Origin: CAVVIH01 sp963748295 | GTDB lineage: Bacteria; Acidobacteriota; Vicinamibacteria; Vicinamibacterales; 2-12-FULL-66-21 | Direction: 5' to 3' | Length of the DNA: 64,000 nucleotides | NCBI GenBank assembly: GCA_963748295.1 | Contig: CAVVIH010000003.1 | Coordinates: 257,821-321,820, forward strand | Shown: one piece after another, positions 10,750 through 18,330 of the stretch | How the letters are laid out: the number at the start of each line of letters is the position of its first letter | Position numbering within the stretch: position 1 is the stretch's first letter | Program-made: the position numbers and the translations under genes | The notes under the pieces: generated by a model | What the model was told of the DNA's origin: nothing | Databases searched by the model: none | What the model saw: only the letters and a program-made list of their open reading frames with translations

Positions 10750-11752
10750 TCAGGCGGTCGCCGCCGTTTGCAGGGCGTGCGTGAGGCAGCGTTTGGCCAA
10801 CTCGATCTTGAACGCGTTCTCGCTCTGCGGCTTGGCGCGGCGCAGCGCTGCCTCCGCCGCTTTTCGAAAGTTCGCCGGGTTTGCCCGCTGACCGGTCAGC
10901 GCAGCTTCGGCCTCGGGGGATCGCCAGGGCTTGGTGCCCACGCCACCCAGCCCAATCCGTACGCGCGTCACATTCCCGTTCGCGATCGTGATCACGACGG
11001 CTGCCGATGCGAGCGCGAATTCATACGACGCCCTGTCGCGCAATTTCAGATAGATCTGCTTGCTCCCGGCTACTGGCGGCGGTAGCGTCACATGCGTGAT
11101 GAGATCGCCCGGCTGGAGCACCGTTTCGCGGTCTGGCGTCGTGCCGGGCAGCAGATGAAACTCACCGATAGGGATCGCGCGTGAGCCTTTCGGCCCCAGC
11201 ACGTGAATGACTGCCTCCAGCGCCGCCATCGCCACGCACATGTCCGACGGGTTGGTCGCGATGCAGCGCTCGCTTGTACCGAGGATCGCGAGCGTGCGGT
11301 TGCTGCCGGTAATGGCAGGGCAGCCGGTTCCGGGCTCGCGCTTGTTACAGGGCATGGCGGTGTCGCGAAAATACACGCACCGCGTTCGCTGGAGCAGATT
11401 GCCGGCCGTCGTCGCCATATTGCGAAGCTGCGCCGATGCGCCGGCGAGCAGCGCCTGCGACAGCACGGCATAGTCTCGTTGCACCGCCGGATGGTTGGCG
11501 AGATCTGAATTCCGCACCGTGGCGCCGATCTTCAAGCCCCCGTCAGGCGTCGGTTCGATGGTGTCGAGCGGCAAACGATTGATGTCGATGACCCGGGCGG
11601 GCGTTTCGACGTTCAGCTTCATCAGATCGATCAGCGTTGTCCCGCCGGCGACGTAGCGGATGTCCGCGCCTTGTTGCGCGGTCTTCGCTTTCGAGGCAGT
11701 CGCGACTGCGGCGCGCGGAATCTGCGGGTCGGATGAATTCAAACGTGTGCAT
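10750..11752 (-). CDS. paoB: FAD-binding subunit of aldehyde oxidoreductase (PaoB-like), N-terminal frameshift
   Basis: Medium subunit that passes electrons through FAD. The true start is ATG 11752 (MHTFEFIRPAD). A frame change near 11715 leads into the main frame, which carries the FAD_binding_5 motif (YVAGGTTLIDLMKLNVETP) and the second flavin loop (AGASAQLRNMATTAGNLLQR). It also has the Cys-rich insertion CVYFRDTAMPCNKREPGTGC that in PaoB holds an additional 4Fe-4S cluster. A CO-dehydrogenase flavoprotein C-terminal domain completes it. The insertion distinguishes it from ordinary CoxM/XdhB subunits. Its start overlaps the 3' end of the iron-sulfur gene by 14 bp. Confidence 0.85.
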
Positions 11753-12414
11753 CGGATCGCTCCTGCCGAGGGGCTAAGGTGTTCCTGCGTGCTTGCTGGA
11801 TCGCCGCCACGATGTTTTGATAGGCGCCGCAGCGGCAGATGTTGCCGCTCATCAGCTCCTTGACGGCTGCGTCGTCGGGGCCGCAGGGCTCTTTGAGCAG
11901 CGCGACAGCAGACATGATCTGGCCTGACGTGCAGTACCCACATTGGTATCCGTCGCGTGCGACGAATGCCGCCTGCATCGGATGCAATGCGTCGGGAGTG
12001 CCGAGCCCCTCGATCGTGGTGATCTCCGCGCCCTCATGCATCAACGCAAGGGTCAGACACGAGTTCACGCGCCGGCCATTCACGTGCACCGGTACACGCG
12101 CCGCATTGCCCGTGATCGCACCCCTTTTTTGTTCCGGTGAGCGCAATGGTCTCTCGCAGGCAATCGAGCAGCGTCGTTCGCGGGTCGATGAGAAGCCGGT
12201 GCTCCTTTCCATTGACGCGGAACGTGACCTGCATGGCGCCGAGGCGTTCATCTATTTGAGGCTGGGCGGCGGACGCGGTCTGTGCGATGAGCTCGCGCCC
12301 ATCGAGAGCGGCGACAACGCCGGCCGTTCCTGCGCTTGTCAGAAAGGATCGGCGGCTGAGGCCGCGCACACTGGCGCGGCGTTTTCGCCGTTCCTTTGGT
12401 TTCCGTTCCGACAT
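11739..12414 (-). CDS. paoA: 2Fe-2S subunit of aldehyde oxidoreductase (PaoA-like), Tat signal, one frameshift
   Basis: Small subunit with two 2Fe-2S clusters. The N terminus carries a twin-arginine signal (SRRSFLTSAGTAG at residues 20-32). The plant-type ferredoxin domain has CDHGQCGACT. After a frame change, the all-helical second cluster domain has QCGYCTSGQIMSA and GNICRCGAYQNIVAAI. The break is precisely placed: the expected CGACTVHVNGRR is restored by removing one G in ACCGGTGCAC near 12090. The Tat signal places the complex in the periplasm. First gene of the paoABC-like operon. A cofactor-insertion chaperone (PaoD/XdhC type) is not seen next to it. Confidence 0.85.
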
Positions 12415-12567
12415 TGTTGCCTCCGTCCCTTAGTCTACGTCCGGTCACCAATTCCCTTCGGCGGACCTGACTCATGCATAAAGGCCCTGGGGACTACGAA
12501 TCTGGCTTTTTGTGTGTGGACGACGACCCGGCGTCGATCGGACCTGAGACTGAATCACTAACGAGGG

Positions 12568-13061
12568 ATGGAGACGCGCACCGCCCAGACCGAGGCCCTC
12601 GTGGCTGACGTCGATGCGCTCGCCACGTCTGGCAAACTCCCTTTCGAATCAAGTCGCTGATTCGCCGGCATCGACCTGGCGGCCCTTCGCCATAAGCCTC
12701 GGCCCGCAAGTGGTACGATCGGTGAAATCATTGCCCATCTTGTCGGACTCTGAGCTGGTGTTTGGTTTCAGGCTGCGAACGATCTTCGTGAATGGTACGC
12801 CTCGAGGCGTTCGACCCGACGCCCGGGCTCTGCCTTTGATTATCGCAACCGGATGTTCCGGCGGTCGTCGAGTTGTTCTCTGCCATGCGGAGCGGCAATG
12901 TGCGATGTCCGACAAGATGCCGCGCCTCTGATGGAGCACGCCGGAATCATGAGGAATGGGGAACGGAAACGGCCCACGGCATGATCCGGCTGGAAGCTGG
13001 TCACACGGAACCACCGGCTCAGATTGAGAGAATCCTCAGCAGGGTTCGCGACGGCCTGATT
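12568..13061 (+). pseudogene. DinB-family protein remnant
   Basis: Starts with METRTAQTEALVADVDALAT at ATG 12568 after GAGGG. Stepping through frames then gives a coherent DinB-type four-helix protein: FAGIDLAALRHKPRPASGTI, GEIIAHL, SELVFGFRLRTIFVNGTP, VVELFSAMRSGNVR, and TAHGMIRLEAGHTEPPAQIE, which is the AGHxxHxxQIE motif with its His partly lost. At least five indels. DinB proteins are metal-binding and mostly uncharacterised. It lies upstream of another remnant and opposite the pao operon. Confidence 0.6.
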
Positions 13062-13261
13062 CGCCGGAAGGACGCCTTTCGCAGGTCTTCCCGTAGTGTT
13101 CGCCAACTCGTTGGTCGCGGTGGTATGTTCGTTGCGCCGCCAATCACCCCTCGTTTGTGGCCCGTGCGCAGGTGGCCGGTTACCGGTTTGTATTTCCGCG
13201 ACGAAGCGTTTTGATCCAGGCGACTGGCTGGCGGCGTTTCGTTTCAGACGCCAGCGTCGTC

Positions 13262-13547
13262 GAATTAACCATCGAGTCGCGTCTTTCGGAAGGTGACCGG
13301 CCGGACGCTGGCGAAGCATCATCTGCAGTTGCGCCTTCTTGCGAGTCTGACGCCGCTTGGCGAATCGGATGTGCGGGTCGAGGAGATTGCGGCCAACCAC
13401 GGATTCGCCGGCCACTCGCACTACTCGAGCGTTTTCCGGCGCGTGTTCGGCGTGCCGCCCTCGACATACCGAACCCTGCCGACAGCTCCACGACGACACG
13501 CCGCCGACACCGTCCTGGGGCGCCTGTCGCAGGCGGGCGTCGTGTGA
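13262..13547 (+). pseudogene. AraC-family regulator, C-terminal fragment
   Basis: Only the DNA-binding end is left. A frameshifted FRKVTGRTLAKH-type first recognition region is followed by VRVEEIAANHGFAGHSHYSS and VFRRVFGVPPSTYR, the second AraC helix-turn-helix. The sequence before 13262 shows no effector domain. The downstream coding sequence stays open to 13547 without further similarity. Probably a decayed gene unrelated to the downstream HAD gene. Confidence 0.6.
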
Positions 13548-13688
13548 GCCTGGTCCTCTTTTCCTGCGAGGTGGTGACGTCACCCCTCCGCCCGACCCTG
13601 GTCTCGTGTCCCCCCCTGCCGCGATCCGGGCATGGTCGCGGTGCCCCACCTGCACGTATCCCTTGGCGTCCCGCGCAGAGGTTCAGAC

Positions 13689-14369
13689 GTGACTCGAGTC
13701 GGGCTCGTGGTGTTCGACCTCGCTGGAACGACCATCAAGGATCCCGATCACGTGGCATCGGCGTTCGTAGCGGCCCTGGCGGAACAGGAAATCCAGGTCA
13801 GCGAGGGTGACCTCTCGGGCGTCCGCGGCGCGTCAAAACGGCAGGCGATCGCCCGTTTCATCCCTGATGGACCTGAGCGGGTGCGACGAGCCGACGCCGC
13901 CTACGCCGCGTTTCGCGAACATCTTGCCAATGCGTATCGTGCGAACGGCGTACACGCGATTGCAGGGGCCGACGCGGTGTTTCGCGATCTCCGGGCGCGG
14001 GCCGTTCGAGTGGCGCTCAACACAGGATTCGAGAGAGATCTGGCGGAGCTGCTGCTGCAGGGCCTGCGCTGGGACGCAGGCGTCGTGGACGCCGTAATTT
14101 GCGGCGACGACGTCAGCGAAGGCCGGCCCGCCCCGTTCATGATTTTCCGCGCCATGGAGCGTACGAACGTGCACAGCGTTCACGAAGTCGCGAACGTCGG
14201 AGACACCGACCTCGACCTCAGGGCGGGCGCCAACGCCGGCGTCCGCTGGAACGTTGGTGTTCTGACCGGAGCGCACGATCGCGAGAGGCTGTCGCGCGCA
14301 CCGCATACACATCTCCTGGAATCGATCGCCGACCTTCCGGCGCTGTGGCCCGAGATACAAAGCAGATAG
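13689..14369 (+). CDS. Phosphonatase-like HAD family hydrolase
   Basis: 226 aa. HAD motif I is VVFDLAGTTIKD, with the nucleophile Asp at residue 10 and Ala at the +2 position as in phosphonoacetaldehyde hydrolase. Motif II lies around ALNTGFERDL, the motif III region around RPAPFMIF and motif IV is VGDTDLDLRAG. The cap is of the alpha-helical type. GTG 13689 is preferred over ATG 13632 because AGAGG lies about eight bases upstream and the protein then begins at the first beta strand. The substrate cannot be told from sequence. A PhnX-like phosphonate role would need partner genes, which are not present here. Confidence 0.8.
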   Translation: MTRVGLVVFDLAGTTIKDPDHVASAFVAALAEQEIQVSEGDLSGVRGASKRQAIARFIPDGPERVRRADAAYAAFREHLANAYRANGVHAIAGADAVFRDLRARAVRVALNTGFERDLAELLLQGLRWDAGVVDAVICGDDVSEGRPAPFMIFRAMERTNVHSVHEVANVGDTDLDLRAGANAGVRWNVGVLTGAHDRERLSRAPHTHLLESIADLPALWPEIQSR

Positions 14370-14399
14370 CGCGGACCCGCGGCGCGCTAGGATGATGCG

Positions 14400-15068
14400 G
14401 TGACGTTCTCGCCAGGAGCGCGCAGCCGGCTGACGGCGCACGATCTCGCCCGATTTCCAGGCGACACGCTGTTCGACCGTATCGGCCGCGTGGTGTGCGG
14501 GGTCGGGCGGCTGCCGCGCAAGGAGCTCTACGAAGCGTGGGAAGTGGGGCGGCGGGTGCGACGATGGTGCCGGGGAGGCCGGGTCCTCGACGTTGCCGGT
14601 GGTCACGGGCTGCTTGCGCACGTGATGCTCCTGCTCGACGACGCCTCGCCGCAGGCGCTCGTCGTCGACCCGGCGCCGCCGGCGTCCGCTGCGGCACTGC
14701 ACGAGGCCTTCGTGGCCGAGTGGCCGCGTCTGCAGGGGCGCGTCGCTCGCATTGCGGAGGACATCAGCCACGTCTCGCTCGAGGCCACCGACCTTGTCGT
14801 CTCGAGCCATGCCTGTGGCGCGCTCACCGATCGCATTCTGGATGCCGCGGTCGCGGCCTCAGCCCGTGTCGCGGTGCTGCCATGCTGTCACGACCTGGCG
14901 CGGTGCGACGCCGGGCCGCTCGCCGGCTGGCTCGATGGGCCGATGGCCATCGACGCGATGCGTGCGATGAGCCTGGCCTCGCGGGGCTATCGCACCAGGA
15001 CGCAGCTGATTCCGAAGGCGATCACACCCAAGAACCGCCTGTTGATCGGGATCCCGCGAGAGCGGTGA
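14400..15068 (+). CDS. SAM-dependent methyltransferase domain protein
   Basis: 222 aa from GTG 14400, 30 bp after the HAD gene, so possibly cotranscribed. The N-terminal LPRKELYEAWEVGRRVRRW precedes a class I Rossmann motif (VLDVAGGHGLLAHVMLLLDD). An SSHACGALTDRILDAA segment and VAVLPCCHDL follow, the arrangement of the GSTCD-like methyltransferase family. The C-terminal coding sequence (14928-15061) occurs again, without the rest of the gene, at 17591-17726. The substrate is unknown. Confidence 0.75.
   Translation: MTFSPGARSRLTAHDLARFPGDTLFDRIGRVVCGVGRLPRKELYEAWEVGRRVRRWCRGGRVLDVAGGHGLLAHVMLLLDDASPQALVVDPAPPASAAALHEAFVAEWPRLQGRVARIAEDISHVSLEATDLVVSSHACGALTDRILDAAVAASARVAVLPCCHDLARCDAGPLAGWLDGPMAIDAMRAMSLASRGYRTRTQLIPKAITPKNRLLIGIPRER
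14928..15061 (+). repeat. Direct repeat copy 1 (methyltransferase 3' end)
   Basis: 134 bp inside the methyltransferase gene, almost identical to 17591-17726. The two copies flank the metalloprotease gene in the same orientation. Confidence 0.85.
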
Positions 15069-15393
15069 AGGGGCCACTCGTATTGAGCGATTAAGTACAG
15101 TTCTGCCCCGGAGATCACGAATCCGCATGCGCCCGACGCGGTCGCGTGGATCGTGAACTGTTGTCGCCTGCGAACTAACCGCCTGAACACTCAGAGCTTT
15201 ATCCCCACGCGAGCGCTGGCATATCCGTCGGCACCACAGTTGCGCTTGACCGCGTGACGGCATCCACGCGCGGCTGACATCCCAGTCATCTTTTGACGCG
15301 CTCATGCGGTCCGACAACCGGCCGGGCGTCGGTCGACCGGCATGTTCACGTTGTCCGCTGTAGTCGTGCTCCAAAGCGTGAAGGAGGTTTTCA
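15069..15393. other. Intergenic region upstream of the metalloprotease
   Basis: No gene recognised in 325 bp. The only clear signal is AAGGAGG near 15380, which serves as the ribosome-binding site of the protease. Confidence 0.5.
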
Positions 15394-17565
15394 ATGCGCC
15401 GCCAGCTCGGACTCGCGCTATTTGCTCTTCTCTTCTCAGGAGCTGGGCTGGTCCATCCGGCGTCTGCCCTCGCGCAACGACCCTCAGCAGGTCCGTCGGG
15501 CAGGGGTCCGGTGGTGCTCGAGGGCGAGCTCGAGGCGATATACGAAGACGACGAGAACACGGGGCGATTGCTGCACTTCCTGCATTCGCAGAAGAGGCGA
15601 ATCCCCCTGCGGTTTCAAGATGGCCGCATGCCGGATCTGCCGACCGGAGCGCGCGTTCGCGTCGCCGGCGATCTTGCGGATGATGGGCTTACGGCCACGA
15701 GCGTGACGACGTTGGCAGCATCCACAACGGAGACGCTGGGGCACCAGAACATACTGGTGATCCTCTTCAACTTCGCGTCCGACCCCACGCAGCCGTTCAG
15801 TCCCACAACCGTCGCGACGGTCAACGATAAAGTCCGCAACTATTACCTAGAAAACACGTACGGCCAGACCTTCATGAACTTCACCGTGGCGGGCTGGTTC
15901 ACGATCGATGCCAGCACGGCCACATGCGACTACTACGCCTGGGCCACAGCCGCGGAGTCGGCAGCCACGAGCGCGGGTTACAACCTCGCTTCGTACAATC
16001 GCCGCGTCTTCGCCTTCCCGCGAACGAGTGGATGCGGTTGGTCCGGAATGGGAAACGTGAGGGGTCCGCGATCCTGGGTGAATGGGAGCTACACGGTCCG
16101 AACGATGGCCCACGAGCAGGGGCACAATTTCGGCAACCTTCACTCAAAAGCGATGAAGTGTGAGCCGAGCGGATGCAAGAGTGCCGAGTACGGCGACGAT
16201 CGCGACGTCATGGGCAAGGCCGCCGAGGGACACATGAATGCCTACCAGAAAGAGCGGCTCGGCTGGCTCAATTCCGGCAGCTCGCCGGCGATTCAAACCG
16301 TTTCGTCGAGCGGCGACTACTGGATCGAGAACTACGAGAACATTTCGGGCGGCCATCCGAAGGCGCTGAAAATCTGGAATTCGGCCACCAGCAGCTACCT
16401 TTACGTCGAGTCGCGCGCGGCCGTGGGGTTCGATGCCCACATCGCCGCCGGCGTAACCCTCCACAGCACCGTGGGCGGAAGCCACCAGATCGATCTGGAT
16501 CCGGCGACCACAGCCTATGAGTCGAGATTGGACGTGGGACACATCTTCAGCGATGGCGCTCTGAGCATCGAGACGCTGTCCACGGAACTCGCCGGGGCGA
16601 TGATTCGCGTGAGCCTGGGCGGCGGCGGCACGCCATGCACGAAAGCCCCGCCGGCCGTATCGTTGTCGTCGGGCGGCCCGATGGTTTACACGATGACGGT
16701 CACGAACAGGAATAGCTCGACCTGTTCGGCATCGGCCTTCAGCCTGGCAGCGGCTGTGCCCAGTGGATGGTCGGCAGCGTTCTCGCCTAGTTCGATCTCC
16801 TCGCTGGCACCTGGCGCGAGCGCGTCGTCCACATTGACGCTCGCAGCGCCAGCAGGCGCATCCGGGACGTTCTCATTCGGCGTCACCGCGACGGATATGT
16901 CGGCCGGGTACTCAGGTTCGGCGAGCGGATCGCTGACCATCGCCGGCACGACATGCACGAAAGAGGAGCCGGCCGTATCGTTGTCGTCGGGCGGCCCGAT
17001 GGTTTACACGATGACGGTCACGAACAGGAATAGCTCGACCTGTTCGGCATCGGCCTTCAGCCTGGCAGCGGCTATGCCCAGTGGATGGTCGGCAGCGTTC
17101 TCGCCCAGTTCGATCTCCTCGCTGGCACCTGGCGCGAGCGCGTCGTCCACATTGACGCTCGCAGCGCCAGCGGGCGCATCCGGGACGTTCTCATTCGGCG
17201 TCACCGCGACGGATATGTCGGCCGGGTATGCAGGTTCAGCAACCGGGTCCCTGGTCCTCGCCGCTGCCAGTCTGAACGTGACGGTGTCGGGGACCGTCAC
17301 CGGAGGCGGGCGCGAGCGCACCCTGACCATCAAGGTCACAGCGAAGCTGGGCACCCAGGCTGTCAGGAACGCAGCGGCGTCAGCCGTCGTCACCAACCCG
17401 CTAGGCGGAACGATGACCATCAGCGGACTGACGAATGGGGACGGGACCGCCAACCTGAAGTCAACCCTGAGATATGAAGGCTCAACCGGCGTTTATCAAA
17501 TCCTGGCGACGGTCACGAGCCACGGAATGTCAGCGAGTGCGATAACGAGCGTGAAGGTCCAGTAA
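15394..17565 (+). CDS. Secreted metzincin metalloprotease (M11/M6-like) with two NEW3-type domains
   Basis: 723 aa, intact. A signal peptide occupies residues 1-28 (cleavage after ASALAQ). A small N-terminal beta domain is followed by a catalytic domain starting near residue 115 (GHQNILVILFNF). The zinc motif HEQGHNFGNLH at about residue 239 has all three His and the Glu. GDDRDVMGK supplies the Met-turn, as in gametolysin-type peptidases. Two immunoglobulin-like repeats of 106 aa, beginning CTKAPPAVSLSSGG and CTKEEPAVSLSSGG, follow, then an invasin/big-like C-terminal domain. A strong AAGGAGG site precedes the ATG. The host substrate is unknown. The gene is flanked by direct repeats of the neighbouring methyltransferase end. 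Confidence 0.85.
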   Translation: MRRQLGLALFALLFSGAGLVHPASALAQRPSAGPSGRGPVVLEGELEAIYEDDENTGRLLHFLHSQKRRIPLRFQDGRMPDLPTGARVRVAGDLADDGLTATSVTTLAASTTETLGHQNILVILFNFASDPTQPFSPTTVATVNDKVRNYYLENTYGQTFMNFTVAGWFTIDASTATCDYYAWATAAESAATSAGYNLASYNRRVFAFPRTSGCGWSGMGNVRGPRSWVNGSYTVRTMAHEQGHNFGNLHSKAMKCEPSGCKSAEYGDDRDVMGKAAEGHMNAYQKERLGWLNSGSSPAIQTVSSSGDYWIENYENISGGHPKALKIWNSATSSYLYVESRAAVGFDAHIAAGVTLHSTVGGSHQIDLDPATTAYESRLDVGHIFSDGALSIETLSTELAGAMIRVSLGGGGTPCTKAPPAVSLSSGGPMVYTMTVTNRNSSTCSASAFSLAAAVPSGWSAAFSPSSISSLAPGASASSTLTLAAPAGASGTFSFGVTATDMSAGYSGSASGSLTIAGTTCTKEEPAVSLSSGGPMVYTMTVTNRNSSTCSASAFSLAAAMPSGWSAAFSPSSISSLAPGASASSTLTLAAPAGASGTFSFGVTATDMSAGYAGSATGSLVLAAASLNVTVSGTVTGGGRERTLTIKVTAKLGTQAVRNAAASAVVTNPLGGTMTISGLTNGDGTANLKSTLRYEGSTGVYQILATVTSHGMSASAITSVKVQ
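16636..17271 (+). repeat. Tandem 318-bp coding repeat in the metalloprotease
   Basis: Unit 1 at 16636-16953 and unit 2 at 16954-17271 are nearly identical in DNA (106 codons each), with only scattered substitutions. This is a recent in-frame duplication of one Ig-like domain. Confidence 0.9.
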
Positions 17566-17590
17566 ATGCCAAGCGGATGGCTGAAGCACA

Positions 17591-17726
17591 TGGCTCGATA
17601 GGCCGATGGCCGTCGATGCGATGCGTGCGATGAGCCTGGCCTCGCGGGGCTGTCGCACCAGGACGCCAGGCTGATTCCGAAGGCGATCACACCAAAGAAC
17701 CGCCTGTTGATCGGGATCCCGCGAGA
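17591..17726 (+). repeat. Direct repeat copy 2 (orphan methyltransferase 3' end)
   Basis: 136 bp matching 14928-15061 with a 2-bp insertion and a few substitutions. No methyltransferase start or core is present here, so it is a non-functional fragment just downstream of the protease stop. Confidence 0.85.
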
Positions 17727-17848
17727 CTGACATACGTGCGGGACAGTCGCCCCGCTGCCTTGTTCGAATCGGGCGCGCACGCCGTTCTACCTATCAGAAC
17801 GGATCGAGTCCGGCCAAACCATCCACCGAACTGAACGGGAGGTTCTGG

Positions 17849-18320
17849 ATGATCGACCAGCTGATAATCCTCGCCCCGCTGCTGGTTCTTGCGATCGTGT
17901 TGTGGCTTCTTGGCTTCACGGGATGTTCGATCATTTACTATCTGGATGACCTGCCTCAGCTTCGCCGGCTCACCATCCTGGGGACCAATACCGACGGCAT
18001 TGGAAGCGACGCGCATCGAGTTCGGCTGGACCGAGCCGAATGAGTCGACGGCACTTTCACCGCGATGAATCCGTTGCCCGATTCAACGGACGGCGGTGAC
18101 AACGTGTTTCTGCACATCGTCACCAACAGCGCCACCGCGGGCGCGTGGAGCGCGAACTGCCGCCCGCGCGTGCGCGACGCCGGCGGCGCCGTGGATAACG
18201 ACAACGATCAAGTGCAGCTTCAATCTCGACGGAACCGAAGAAGATTCGAAGGTGACCTTTCAGGCATCGGGGACCCCCACCGATGGCAACTTCACCGTGA
18301 CGTGCATTGGCACGAGTTAG
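17849..18320 (+). pseudogene. Small membrane-anchored hypothetical protein, frameshifted
   Basis: ATG 17849 has GGGAGG six bases upstream. The first 30 residues form one transmembrane segment (LIILAPLLVLAIVLWLLGFT) with a Cys just after it. After frame changes near 18000 and 18190 the sequence reads as a small beta domain: FGWTEPNEST, NVFLHIVTNSATAGAWSANC, IKCSFNLDGTEEDSKVTFQA and FTVTCIGTS with stop at 18318-18320. The reconstructed length is about 155 aa. No family recognised. The membrane stub with an exposed beta domain suggests a surface-anchored protein. Confidence 0.5.
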
Positions 18321-18330
18321 GGGTGGACAG

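Noticed and set aside
9262..11085. 607-aa plus-strand open frame
   Set aside because: Antisense to paoC and paoB, which have clear domains; shadow composition.
12840..13655. 271-aa minus-strand open frame in the pao-HAD gap
   Set aside because: No domain; the plus strand carries recognisable DinB and AraC remnants.
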